From assembly GCA_030700155.1 (NCBI GenBank), contig JAUYJU010000017.1, positions 1 through 52,620 of the forward strand: a stretch of DNA of 52,620 nucleotides. Reading direction: 5' to 3'. This DNA is from Candidatus Nanoarchaeia archaeon (GTDB taxonomy: Archaea; Nanobdellota; Nanobdellia; SCGC-AAA011-G17; JAUYJU01). Shown here piece by piece: positions 35,887-43,613 of the stretch. Numbering within the stretch: the stretch's first letter is position 1; each line of letters starts with the position of its first letter. Below the pieces are notes generated by a model, which ran no database searches, was not told the origin of the DNA, and saw only the letters and a program-made list of their open reading frames with translations. Position numbers and translations under genes: made by a program.

Positions 35887-36331
35887 AGAAAGCGCACGAG
35901 AGGAACTGAAAAGAGCAGATCACTTAATTTACGTTACTTTGAAGTATACAAGAACAGCTGATGTAATCCATAATACAATTAAAAGATTAATCGCAGCATT
36001 AGATTTCTCAATAGAAGAAATAATGCAATTCCTTCTGAAAAAAAATAAAATCAAAGAAGTTCCAAAGACAGCATTCCTTCGTGCAGAATTATTAGAAAAG
36101 AAAAAAGAAGAATTCGCAGATACAGTGGAATTTTATTTCTTATTAAGGAAAATAGTTTCTTCTGATTATAAAGCACGTGAGGAATTTAGAAAAGGAGTTA
36201 CCCTAATCTCAGAAATAAGTCCAAAAGAAAAGTTAGATGTTAATATGGAACTTTTAAGAAGTTATTTTGAAAAAACAATTGAAATTGTTCAGCAAATAGA
36301 AGAAATAGTTCACAAGGGGGTTAAAAAATGA
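35873..36331 (+). CDS. Hypothetical helical protein B of a tandem pair
   Basis: 152 aa from the ATG at 35873, with GAGGT about 14 nt upstream; a TTG at 35864 is the alternative. Helical throughout, opening with EESAREELKRADHLIYVTLKY and sharing the ADHL signature with its neighbour. It ends with an ATGA overlap into the DUF4389-like gene, so four genes from 35407 to 37289 form one operon. Confidence 0.6.
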   Translation: MEDLEESAREELKRADHLIYVTLKYTRTADVIHNTIKRLIAALDFSIEEIMQFLLKKNKIKEVPKTAFLRAELLEKKKEEFADTVEFYFLLRKIVSSDYKAREEFRKGVTLISEISPKEKLDVNMELLRSYFEKTIEIVQQIEEIVHKGVKK

Positions 36332-36606
36332 GCGAAAGAACAGAAGCATTAATGAGAATAGTTGTTGGAATAATCTCAGGAATAATACTAGGCATATGGC
36401 AAGTAGTAGTCAAAATTCTTTCAATAATAAATTTCTTTTATGTAATCTTTACAAATAAAAGACACGTAGGCATGGCAGAATTTTGTAACAGATGGAATAC
36501 ACAAGCCTACAAATATATACGCTACTTAACATTTACAACTAATGAAAGACCATTTCCTTTCACAGATTTAGGTAAAGATATAATGCCTTATGATAAGAAA
36601 AAATGA
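36328..36606 (+). CDS. DUF4389-like membrane protein
   Basis: 92 aa with one long or two short membrane segments at about 9-42 (MRIVVGIISGIILGIWQVVV, then FFYVIFTNKR). The conserved tail FCNRWNTQAYKYIRYLTF and NERPFPF matches DUF4389. Function unknown. Translation is coupled to the genes on both sides by 4-nt overlaps. Confidence 0.75.
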   Translation: MSERTEALMRIVVGIISGIILGIWQVVVKILSIINFFYVIFTNKRHVGMAEFCNRWNTQAYKYIRYLTFTTNERPFPFTDLGKDIMPYDKKK

Positions 36607-37289
36607 CCCTGGTAAACTTAAAAAAAGACTTGCAAGGTCTTAGTAATCCAGATAAAATAAAAATTCTTTCTAATTTTTTTAAAACTGGTCCGGGCCAGTA
36701 TGGAGAAAATGATAAATTTCTAGGTATAACAGTTCCTAATCAAAGAAAAATAGCTCAAAAATACGCTAATCTAAACCTAAAAGAAATTAAAACTCTTCTT
36801 AACAGCCAGATTCATGAACATAGACTAACTTCACTGCTCATCTTAGTCCATCAATACCAAAATTCACCAGATACAATCTACAAATTCTATATAAACAATT
36901 CTAAAAATATCAACAATTGGGATCTAGTTGATTTAACAGCTCCAAAAATTGTTGGAAATTATTTATTAAACAAAGACAAATCAGTTTTATATAAACTAGC
37001 AAAATCAAAAAATTTATGGGAAAGAAGAATTGCAATAGTTGCAACCTACGAATTTATTAAAAATAATAAATTTAATGATACTTTAAAAATCTCAGAAATA
37101 CTTCTTAAAGATAAACATGATTTAATCCACAAAGCAGTTGGCTGGATGTTACGCGAGGTTGGGAAAAAAGATCAAAAAACTTTAGAAAATTTCTTAAAAA
37201 AATACCATAAAACTATGCCAAGAACAATGTTGAGGTATGCTATCGAAAAATTTGAAGAAAAAAAGAAAGAAGTCTACATGAAGAAATAA
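36603..37289 (+). CDS. AlkD-like DNA alkylation repair protein
   Basis: 228 aa, right for the family. HEAT-like helical repeats with the family landmarks GITVPNQRKIAQKY (about 41-54), INNWDLVDLTAPKIVG (about 104-119), WERRIAIVATYEFI and HKAVGWMLREVGK. AlkD removes alkylated bases and grips the DNA backbone without base flipping. It follows the DUF4389 gene with a 4-nt overlap. Confidence 0.92.
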   Translation: MTLVNLKKDLQGLSNPDKIKILSNFFKTGPGQYGENDKFLGITVPNQRKIAQKYANLNLKEIKTLLNSQIHEHRLTSLLILVHQYQNSPDTIYKFYINNSKNINNWDLVDLTAPKIVGNYLLNKDKSVLYKLAKSKNLWERRIAIVATYEFIKNNKFNDTLKISEILLKDKHDLIHKAVGWMLREVGKKDQKTLENFLKKYHKTMPRTMLRYAIEKFEEKKKEVYMKK

Positions 37290-37562
37290 CTATTTTTTCC
37301 TTTTTTCATATCTGCGCCAAGCACTTGCAACTCTTTTTGCTGCCCTATCAAGGCGTACAAGAACAGCCCTTCTAAGTGCAGTTGCTTTTATAGATCTCTT
37401 ACCTTTCAACGCTTTAACAACAGATACAGAAACCTCCTTTGCAAGAGCTACTCTCTTAGATTTAGCAACTTTAGCTTCTTTAGCAGCCTTCTCTACAGCA
37501 CGCTTAATCTTTGCGACACTAAATTTTTGTCTCTTACCAATTCTTTTAATGATATCAACCAT
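37290..37562 (-). CDS. Free-standing ATP-cone-like protein, very basic
   Basis: 90 aa. The pattern IIKRIGKRQKFSVAKIKRAV, then a middle helix pair, then RAVLVRLDRAAKRVASAWRRY follows the ATP-cone domain that regulates ribonucleotide reductase and NrdR (consensus KRdG...f...Ki..ai, ending in vA.aY..YR). Here it stands alone with a high lysine/arginine content (over 30 percent), which could also fit a DNA- or RNA-binding role. A GAGGTG ribosome site lies 6 nt before the start. Confidence 0.55.
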   Translation of the reverse strand: MVDIIKRIGKRQKFSVAKIKRAVEKAAKEAKVAKSKRVALAKEVSVSVVKALKGKRSIKATALRRAVLVRLDRAAKRVASAWRRYEKRKK

Positions 37563-37604
37563 AAAACACCTCTAGAGATAAAAAAGCATTCAGATACTTA
37601 AATT

Positions 37605-37925
37605 TTACTTAATCAAATTATTCCAAGTTTTCCTAACTTGTCTAGCAAAAACAAACATAGTAATTAGAGAATAAATTCTAAGATTTATATTTTGTGAAAA
37701 AAGAGCTTCTCCAGTTAAAGCATAGGTAAAAGAAATCAAAAGGGACATTATCAATAAGATAAAGAAAAGCAACTCCAATAGTTTATCCTTAATAGAAATC
37801 CTCTTAATTTTTAAGATGATAAAAATAAAGGTAAACAAAACAATCGAAGTTAAAATGAAAGTAGATATCTTAAAACCAAGCAAATTTATGTTTTCAGTTA
37901 TCAATAAAGTTTTAAGAGAATTCAT
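37605..37925 (-). CDS. Three-helix membrane protein
   Basis: 106 aa with membrane segments at about 18-38, 48-70 and 79-95. The last helix is followed by a basic tail RQVRKTWNNLIK. It begins 2 nt after the 39-aa glycine-rich protein, so the two are co-transcribed. Family not recognised. Confidence 0.6.
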   Translation of the reverse strand: MNSLKTLLITENINLLGFKISTFILTSIVLFTFIFIILKIKRISIKDKLLELLFFILLIMSLLISFTYALTGEALFSQNINLRIYSLITMFVFARQVRKTWNNLIK

Positions 37926-37927
37926 TC

Positions 37928-38047
37928 CTAATTCCTTTCATTAGCAATATAAGCTCCCAGTATTCCACCTATCACAACCCCTAACCAATTAGTAGTTATA
38001 GCATAACCTATTAAGCCACCAATTATAGCGCCTATTATCCAAGTCAT
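37928..38047 (-). CDS. 39-aa glycine-zipper membrane peptide
   Basis: The frame reads TWIIGAIIGGLIGYAIT then VVIGGILGAYIANERN: two membrane-spanning stretches with GxxxG spacing. Shine-Dalgarno GAGGT lies 5 nt before the ATG, and the downstream membrane gene follows after 2 nt, which supports a real gene. Similar glycine-zipper peptides oligomerise in membranes, but the function here is unknown. Confidence 0.6.
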   Translation of the reverse strand: MTWIIGAIIGGLIGYAITTNWLGVVIGGILGAYIANERN

Positions 38048-38096
38048 TTTATACCTCTTATTTTATAAACCCTAAACTAGTTTAAGTATTTAAATT

Positions 38097-38918
38097 TTAC
38101 TTAGTTCTAGAAAATCTAGAATCTTTAAACACTGTTCTGTTAAATCCTTGTTTAGTGGTTTTATCAGTAGACCCAAACAATCTTTTCACTTTAGTCTTAA
38201 ACCTTGTATCCTGATATTCTTCATTCACTAAGGAAGCAGCCAGATGATTAAACTCAACTGTTGAATCCGCATTTAAATTCATTAAAGTATGAGGTCGTAA
38301 TTCAGATAAAGAATGTAAAAATCCAACGTCATCAGGTAATACAGCCAATACTGGAACTTCTGCTGCATCCTCTATATCTTCTATGCTTAACTCAAAATTC
38401 TTTCCTCTAACTTTATTTAATATTAGTCCATTGATAGGAGTACCTTTATCCTTAGCTAACTTTATTGCCCTCATTGTTGTGCTTAAAGTAGGATAATCTG
38501 GAGTTGTAACTACAAACAATTCATCAGCCGCAATCATAGTTGCTAACATCTCTTCATTCAAATTAGGAGAAGAATCTAATAAAATAAAATCAAAACTTTT
38601 TTTAATAGTATCAATAACTCTCTTCAATCTTAAAGGATTTACTCTTTTATGCATCAGTGAACTTGGAAGAATGTACAATCCTTCTTCATACTTCAAAATT
38701 GCTTTAGTTACATCAGCATCCCCTCTTAATACATCATGTAAAGTTGCTTCAGGTTTTACAATACCTAAATGCAAGGCAAGATTTGGAGCAGTAAAATTTG
38801 AATCAACTATCAATACCTCTTTTCCAAACTTATGAGACAAAGTAGCGCCTAAATTCAAAGTAGTTGTAGTTTTCCCCACTCCACCTTTTATAGAAATTAT
38901 TCCTATTGATCTTCCCAT
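38097..38918 (-). CDS. MinD/ParA-family ATPase
   Basis: 273 aa. Deviant Walker A KGGVGKTT (11-18), switch I-like VDSNFTAPNL, Walker B FDFILLDSSPN. Archaea carry many MinD homologs involved in positioning of DNA, chemotaxis arrays or archaella. No ParB or MinE-like partner is nearby. The start overlaps the small upstream gene by one base (ATG at 38918). Confidence 0.9.
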   Translation of the reverse strand: MGRSIGIISIKGGVGKTTTTLNLGATLSHKFGKEVLIVDSNFTAPNLALHLGIVKPEATLHDVLRGDADVTKAILKYEEGLYILPSSLMHKRVNPLRLKRVIDTIKKSFDFILLDSSPNLNEEMLATMIAADELFVVTTPDYPTLSTTMRAIKLAKDKGTPINGLILNKVRGKNFELSIEDIEDAAEVPVLAVLPDDVGFLHSLSELRPHTLMNLNADSTVEFNHLAASLVNEEYQDTRFKTKVKRLFGSTDKTTKQGFNRTVFKDSRFSRTK

Positions 38919-39160
38919 TATCTATACGCCTCTTTTAATTTATCAATCACATCTCTAGCCTCTGATACAGCCTCTCTCGCCTCTTTTTTCCCAAGGATTT
39001 CTTTATCTAAATCATTTTTAAGATCTTCAAATCTTGGAGTTTTCATCCTCTCTTTCATAACTCTCTCTTCTTTATAGAGTCTCATTAACCTTTCAGCAAC
39101 AGATAACTTAGAATTCTTCTTTACTTCACCAATTTTTTCAACAGATAAGCCTTCCACCAT
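38918..39160 (-). CDS. Small coiled-coil partner of the MinD/ParA ATPase
   Basis: 80 aa, strongly charged and helical (SVAERLMRLYKEERVMKERM, KKEAREAVSEARDVIDKLK). It ends exactly where the ATPase starts, so the two are translationally coupled. A short basic helical protein next to a ParA/MinD ATPase is the usual build of an activator of its ATPase, but this is inferred only from position. Confidence 0.6.
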   Translation of the reverse strand: MVEGLSVEKIGEVKKNSKLSVAERLMRLYKEERVMKERMKTPRFEDLKNDLDKEILGKKEAREAVSEARDVIDKLKEAYR

Positions 39161-39252
39161 CTCTATTTACTCAAATTTTTACATTTAAATACTTTATTAT
39201 TACGATTATTAACATAAAAAAGCTTTTAAAGACTTATTCTATAGAACTTTTT

Positions 39253-39771
39253 ATGAATCACAACATACCTTATAGTCCGATGGAACTTGCAGTCATGCAG
39301 GTTTGTCTAGAAATTGGATATACAACTAAAAAAATTGCAGATATAGTTGAAAGACCTGAAGAAGGAGTTTACTTAAAATTAAAAAGACTTCGGAGGAAGC
39401 ACCCAAAAAAGTGGAATTATAGAATATTAAGTACTGCTCTTAAAGACCTTCCTGAGACTAAAAATAAATACCTAGCTTCAAAAAAGTATTACAAATATCA
39501 TGAACTAGAAATTGAAGTTTTAAGAAATGGGGTAGAAAAAGGACTTACATTATTAGGACTTGAAGAACTACTAGGTAGACCATACAGGGGAATTTTACAA
39601 AAAATTAATAAATTAGAGAAAGAAAACCCTGAAGAATGGGATCACGGAGTAGTTAAAAAGTATCAAAGAGAATCCTACAGCATGAATAGAGAATCCTTTA
39701 GAAAACATCACAGAACTTATCGGAGCAAAAATAAAGAGTGGATTAATGAGCAAAAAAGAAAAGCTAAGTAA
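39253..39771 (+). CDS. Protein with duplicated HTH/Myb-like units
   Basis: 172 aa with two similar units of about 50 residues. Unit 1 (about 8-58): ELAVMQVCLEIGYTTKKIA, then KLKRLRRKHPKKW. Unit 2 (about 84-133): EIEVLRNGVEKGLTLLGLE, then KINKLEKENPEEW. Each looks like a three-helix HTH or Myb/SANT unit ending in a conserved tryptophan. The tail is basic. It is probably DNA-binding and stands before a zinc-finger-like gene 16 nt downstream. Confidence 0.6.
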   Translation: MNHNIPYSPMELAVMQVCLEIGYTTKKIADIVERPEEGVYLKLKRLRRKHPKKWNYRILSTALKDLPETKNKYLASKKYYKYHELEIEVLRNGVEKGLTLLGLEELLGRPYRGILQKINKLEKENPEEWDHGVVKKYQRESYSMNRESFRKHHRTYRSKNKEWINEQKRKAK

Positions 39772-39787
39772 AAAAAGAGGTTAACTA

Positions 39788-40093
39788 ATGAAAATACTTT
39801 ATAATCAAAAATGTGCAAGATGCCCTAAGATGGTTCCGATAATTTCTAGGAAACAATTTCCACTTTGTTATAATTGCCAGAAAAAAGAATTACAAGGTGA
39901 AATAAAAGATCCAAAAATGAAAAAATTATTTGATATTCCTGAAGAATATTACATGGAAAGTCCGTTCCTGCGTTCAATAAAATCATATTACTTAAAGTTT
40001 AATAAAATCTCAGATAAACAGAAAGAATTCTTCAAAAAAACTATAGAAGAAATTAAAGAAGATAAGGCTAAGAAATTAAAAAAGGAGGCTTAA
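39788..40093 (+). CDS. Small zinc-binding protein
   Basis: 101 aa. A CARCPKMVPI...CYNCQKK arrangement (two CxxC pairs, about residues 9-30) should bind one zinc. The rest is helical and lysine-rich (SDKQKEFFKKTIEEIKEDKA). It shares a promoter region with the HTH-duplication gene and has a GAGGT ribosome site about 8 nt upstream. Family not recognised. Confidence 0.6.
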   Translation: MKILYNQKCARCPKMVPIISRKQFPLCYNCQKKELQGEIKDPKMKKLFDIPEEYYMESPFLRSIKSYYLKFNKISDKQKEFFKKTIEEIKEDKAKKLKKEA

Positions 40094-40124
40094 ACAAAAT
40101 TTCAATTACGAGAAAAATTAGAAT

Positions 40125-41081
40125 TCACTCTTCCTCTTTAGCTTTCTTAAGGTTCAAATCAACAAAACCTTCTGTTTCATAGATGTATCTCATTGCTTCC
40201 ATTATTTTTTTAACTTCTTCTTTTGAACCCCCAGGAGAAAATTCATTGATTAATTTTGCTAACCTACTATCATTATATATCACCTTACCTAAAAACACAA
40301 GTCCATTATCATAAGTCTCTAACACATCATTAATAATCCCGCTAATTGTATTTTCCATTTCAATTGAGATTCCACCTTCAGGTTCTTTTGCTTCTGGTCT
40401 TCTTGGTTTTAATGGTTTCCCTGAGAAGATTTTATGCATTATTTTTTGAATTTGTTTTTTCTCTCCCCCCTCTAACCAAGTACTAAATTTAATTAGTATT
40501 CTGGCTTCTGCATCATTAACTAACCTACGGAAACTTCCCCAATTAAAATCATTTACTATTAGTTCTGGATTGCCTTTCATCATTTTAATTGCATGAAGTT
40601 CAGTTATTAAGATTTCATACAACTTTTCCATTAAATCATTTACCCATGCCTCACCTTCCTCAGTTAACCAGCCTATTTTATCAACCTCCTTTTTAGAACT
40701 AAGTCTTTCTAAATCTTTTATTATTTCATTTTGAGTCTTGATTTCTCCTTTGATGTTCACTAATTCTTCAGAGATTAAAGACTCCATTAAATTCAATATT
40801 TTGAGGTGTTCTTTAATAAAAAGTTCATGATATTTCTCTCTTATCTTAACAGGATCTTTAATAAGATCAATTTCTATTTGCATTTCTTTAAGTTCTTTAT
40901 CTTTAAGTCTTTTAAGTTCAATCTTTCCTTTTTCATCTCTCTCTATTCCAGCTAAAGCGTCCTGTTTAATTGTAAAACTGACAACATATGCTTCCCAAAT
41001 TTTCTTTGCTTCATTTAAATCTTTAAGAACAACTTTTTCACCTTCTTCTTTTTTTCCAAAGAGTCTATTCAAAAGGCCCAT
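40125..41081 (-). CDS. Hypothetical helical protein
   Basis: 318 aa. An N-terminal MGLLNRLFGKKEEGE looks like an amphipathic membrane-binding start. The rest is predicted helical and rich in lysine and glutamate (LKDKELKEMQIEIDLI; NEIIKDLERLS). No catalytic motif is visible. Family not recognised. It is transcribed alone; the 174 nt upstream hold an unassigned promoter and an inverted repeat. Confidence 0.55.
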   Translation of the reverse strand: MGLLNRLFGKKEEGEKVVLKDLNEAKKIWEAYVVSFTIKQDALAGIERDEKGKIELKRLKDKELKEMQIEIDLIKDPVKIREKYHELFIKEHLKILNLMESLISEELVNIKGEIKTQNEIIKDLERLSSKKEVDKIGWLTEEGEAWVNDLMEKLYEILITELHAIKMMKGNPELIVNDFNWGSFRRLVNDAEARILIKFSTWLEGGEKKQIQKIMHKIFSGKPLKPRRPEAKEPEGGISIEMENTISGIINDVLETYDNGLVFLGKVIYNDSRLAKLINEFSPGGSKEEVKKIMEAMRYIYETEGFVDLNLKKAKEEE

Positions 41082-41220
41082 ATCATAACTTCAATTGTCT
41101 AGCACTTTAAAAACTTTTCCAACAGAAACCTTTAAAAGCCCTATTTCCTTAATCAAAACTATGACACGAGTTGATTATCTTCATAAGTAAGGACGATTTC
41201 TCTAGTTTCAACTCTAAAAA

Positions 41221-41232
41221 CCTTTATAAATC
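41221..41232 (+). promoter_or_regulatory. TATA box for tRNA-His/hisS
   Basis: CCTTTATAAATC ends 23 nt before the tRNA 5' base. No second TATA box lies between the tRNA and hisS. Confidence 0.6.
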
Positions 41233-41255
41233 TTCAATAGATAGTCTTTTATCAT

Positions 41256-41327
41256 GGCGGTCGTTGTCTAGTGGTATGATCTGGGACTGTGGCTCCCATG
41301 GCCGGAGTTCGATTCTCCGCGACCGCC
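41256..41327 (+). tRNA. tRNA-His (GUG)
   Basis: Acceptor GCGGTCG pairs with CGACCGC. An extra G is encoded at position -1 (41256) opposite C73, the hallmark of tRNA-His and an identity element for its synthetase. Anticodon stem TGGGA/TCCCA around CTGTGGC (anticodon GTG), T arm with TTCGATT. The D arm is weak. No intron and no full CCA. HisRS begins 20 nt later. Confidence 0.93.
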
Positions 41328-41346
41328 CTTTCAAAAAGAGGTTAAC

Positions 41347-42630
41347 ATGAAAATAGAAAGAGCAAAAGGAACAAGAGATTTCTTACCTAAGGAAGCCTTA
41401 GCTAGGCAGTCCATGACTGATAAATTAAGAAAAGTCTTTGAAAAATACGGTTTCTCACCTACAGAAACTCCTATCTTAGAAAGATATGAAACTCTAGCCT
41501 CAAAATATGCTGGGGGTTCAGAAATTCTTAAAGAAACTTTCAAATTAAAAGATCAAGGAGATAGAGAACTAGGATTAAGATACGACTTAACAGTACCATT
41601 ATGCAGAGTTATAAGTTCAAATCCTCAATTAAAAATGCCATTCAAAAGGTATCAAATGGAAAGAGTTTTCAGAGATGGTCCAATCTCAGCAGGAAGATAC
41701 CGTGAATTCTATCAATGTGATGTAGACATTATAGGTTGCAAAAATATGACAGCAGATGCTGAACTATTAGCCTTAACTAAAGATGTTTTCAAAGAATTAA
41801 AATTAAAAGTAAATATCAAAGCAAACAATATCAAAATATTATACTCTATTTTAGAGTATGCAGGAATAAAAGAAAATAAAGAATCAGTTCTATTAAGTTT
41901 AGATAAATTTGAAAAAATAGGAGAAAAAGGTGTAATAGAAGAATTAAAACAAAAGAAAATTCCAGAAGATTCCATTAAAAAGTTATTAACTGCAATAGGA
42001 ACAAAAGGCTCTAATGAAGATAAAATAAAGAAACTAGATAAATTATTACAAAACAAAGAAGGCTTGGAAGAGATGAAACAATTAATTAAATATTCTAAAG
42101 ATTTTAATGCAGATTTTGAATTAGATTTAGGCTTAGCTCGTGGATTAAGTTATTACACAGGAACAGTTTTTGAAGTAAAACTAAAAGAAGGAAAAATAAC
42201 AAGTTCTGTAGCAGGCGGAGGCCGTTATGATAAAATTATAGGTCAATTTATAGAATCAAAACAAGAATATCCAGCAGTTGGAATTTCTTTTGGAATAGAC
42301 AGAATTTATGATACAACTACTCTAGAAAACAGACAAACTATCTCAGACGTCTTCGTAATACCGATAAACACTTTATCTAAATCAATAAAAATAGTCCAAA
42401 AACTAAGAGCAGAAGGTATCAAAGCAGAGATAGACCTTTTAGGAAGAAACATAGGTAAAAACTTAGATTATGCTAACACTCAAGGAATTCCTTTTGTAAT
42501 TTTTGCAGGAGAAAAAGAATTGAAGGCTAAAAAACTAAAATTAAAAGACATGAAATCTGGAAAAGAACAATTATCAGATCTAGATTCTATAATCAAAACT
42601 ATTAAAAAAAGCCTTACATACTCTCCTTAG
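41347..42630 (+). CDS. hisS: Histidyl-tRNA synthetase
   Basis: 427 aa, the usual length. Class II motifs: motif 2 MERVFRDGPISAGRYREFYQCD, the histidine-specific LGLARGLSYYTGTVFE and AGGGRYDKIIGQF, and motif 3 AVGISFGIDRI. A C-terminal anticodon-binding domain follows (about 335-427). GAGGT lies 4-5 nt before the ATG. Directly downstream of tRNA-His, its own substrate, with no separate promoter visible. Confidence 0.97.
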   Translation: MKIERAKGTRDFLPKEALARQSMTDKLRKVFEKYGFSPTETPILERYETLASKYAGGSEILKETFKLKDQGDRELGLRYDLTVPLCRVISSNPQLKMPFKRYQMERVFRDGPISAGRYREFYQCDVDIIGCKNMTADAELLALTKDVFKELKLKVNIKANNIKILYSILEYAGIKENKESVLLSLDKFEKIGEKGVIEELKQKKIPEDSIKKLLTAIGTKGSNEDKIKKLDKLLQNKEGLEEMKQLIKYSKDFNADFELDLGLARGLSYYTGTVFEVKLKEGKITSSVAGGGRYDKIIGQFIESKQEYPAVGISFGIDRIYDTTTLENRQTISDVFVIPINTLSKSIKIVQKLRAEGIKAEIDLLGRNIGKNLDYANTQGIPFVIFAGEKELKAKKLKLKDMKSGKEQLSDLDSIIKTIKKSLTYSP

Positions 42631-42689
42631 GATCCTGCTTTTCACCCAGGTTTCTTATACAAGGCTAAATATAATTTAAGAAAATACAC

Positions 42690-42712
42690 TTTTTAAAGTT
42701 TTTCTTTTCTCA
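42690..42712 (+). terminator. T-rich terminator after hisS
   Basis: A run of T-rich tracts (TTTTTAAAGTTTTTCTTTTCT) lies about 60 nt past the hisS stop, in the convergent gap with the winged-helix gene. This is the usual form of archaeal intrinsic termination; strength cannot be judged. Confidence 0.35.
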
Positions 42713-42750
42713 ATTTAGTGGTTATATAACGAATCTAATTATAATACTTT

Positions 42751-43068
42751 TTAAGCAGAAATTTCCACTTTTTGTTCCATTTTTTCTAAGTTTTGTAGAA
42801 TTAAACTATCATAGAGAGTGATTAACTGCTTTGCTGTTGCATTATCTTTATTGATTTTGTATAAGGTGGCTCTTCCGATTTTCCTTGTTTTTACTATAAT
42901 GCCTAACTCTAGTAATTTAGGTATTAATGTGTTTAAAGTTCCCCAGCTTACTCTCGCATTAAGCATGTCAGTTAAAGTATAATCAAAATCTCTACCTTCT
43001 ATCAAATACTGCAGAATTCTCATTCTTGGATTGTCTCCAATATGTTCTAAAAAGATTGATTCTTCCAT
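42751..43068 (-). CDS. Winged-helix transcriptional regulator
   Basis: 105 aa. The segment PRMRILQYLIEGRDFDYTL, then SWGTLNTLIPKLLELGIIVK and RATLYKINKDN matches a winged-helix domain, with the wing at RKIGRAT. The C-terminal helix (TLYDSLILQNLEKMEQKV) may dimerise. Its TATA box (43089-43101) and that of the divergent gene face each other in a 102-nt gap, so it could regulate both. Confidence 0.75.
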   Translation of the reverse strand: MEESIFLEHIGDNPRMRILQYLIEGRDFDYTLTDMLNARVSWGTLNTLIPKLLELGIIVKTRKIGRATLYKINKDNATAKQLITLYDSLILQNLEKMEQKVEISA

Positions 43069-43170
43069 GGTTTTTCATAAGATTAAACTATATTTAAACC
43101 TTTTGTTTTTGTATATTGATGTATAATTACTAAAGGTAATATTTATTAAGGTTTAAATCAATTATGATTT

Positions 43171-43452
43171 ATGGAAAATGTTCTGAAGAAATTGATTTTA
43201 CAAAAGCTAGTTAGAGCTAACGTTTGGGGTGGTAAACACACTCCCATTGAATTTGTTGTTAAAGGCATTCCAGAACACTATAGAAATACCCATAAGGGTC
43301 AGAAAGCCGTGGAAAAGGCTTTGAAAGAATTGACAAATGATAACTTGATAATTTTTCTTCCTAAGAAAACTGGAAAAGGTGCCGGAGATCATGTTTCTTT
43401 GAATCCTAGAAAAGTCAGTGAAATAAGACAGTTTCTTGAAAAAGTTTTCTAA
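43171..43452 (+). CDS. Small winged-helix-like protein
   Basis: 93 aa, basic. Helices VLKKLILQKLVRAN and GQKAVEKALKELTNDNLIIF suggest a winged helix, ending with a beta hairpin and PRKVSEIRQFLEKVF. TATTTATTAAG (43140-43150) lies about 21-31 nt before the ATG. Probably a nucleic-acid-binding protein. It ends convergently, overlapping the zinc-finger miniprotein by 4 nt. Confidence 0.55.
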   Translation: MENVLKKLILQKLVRANVWGGKHTPIEFVVKGIPEHYRNTHKGQKAVEKALKELTNDNLIIFLPKKTGKGAGDHVSLNPRKVSEIRQFLEKVF

Positions 43453-43613
43453 TAAATCTTCCCTAAATCTTCAATTTTTTTACCGCGCCTGCAATTAACA
43501 CAGGTTCCAGAATTCTTATCAAAGCATTTCAATCCAACTAATTTACCGCAAATCTCACAACTCAAATTAGCAAGTTCATTCTCGCATATCTGACAAACAC
43601 TTTGCTCTTTCAT
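43449..43613 (-). CDS. 54-aa zinc-finger miniprotein
   Basis: The frame contains CQICENELANLSCEICGKL and later CFDKNSGTCVNCRRGKK: eight cysteines, of which three CxxC pairs (residues 7, 10, 19, 22, 38 and 41) could bind zinc in a cross-brace or HIT-like way. Its start overlaps the stop of the upstream membrane gene (ATGA), so it is the last gene of the scpA operon. No family assigned. Confidence 0.6.
   Translation of the reverse strand: MKEQSVCQICENELANLSCEICGKLVGLKCFDKNSGTCVNCRRGKKIEDLGKIY

Noticed and set aside
42631-42750. Palindromic AGGATCCT after hisS as an operator
   Set aside because: It is a short restriction-type palindrome inside a non-promoter, convergent gap, with no TATA box close by.
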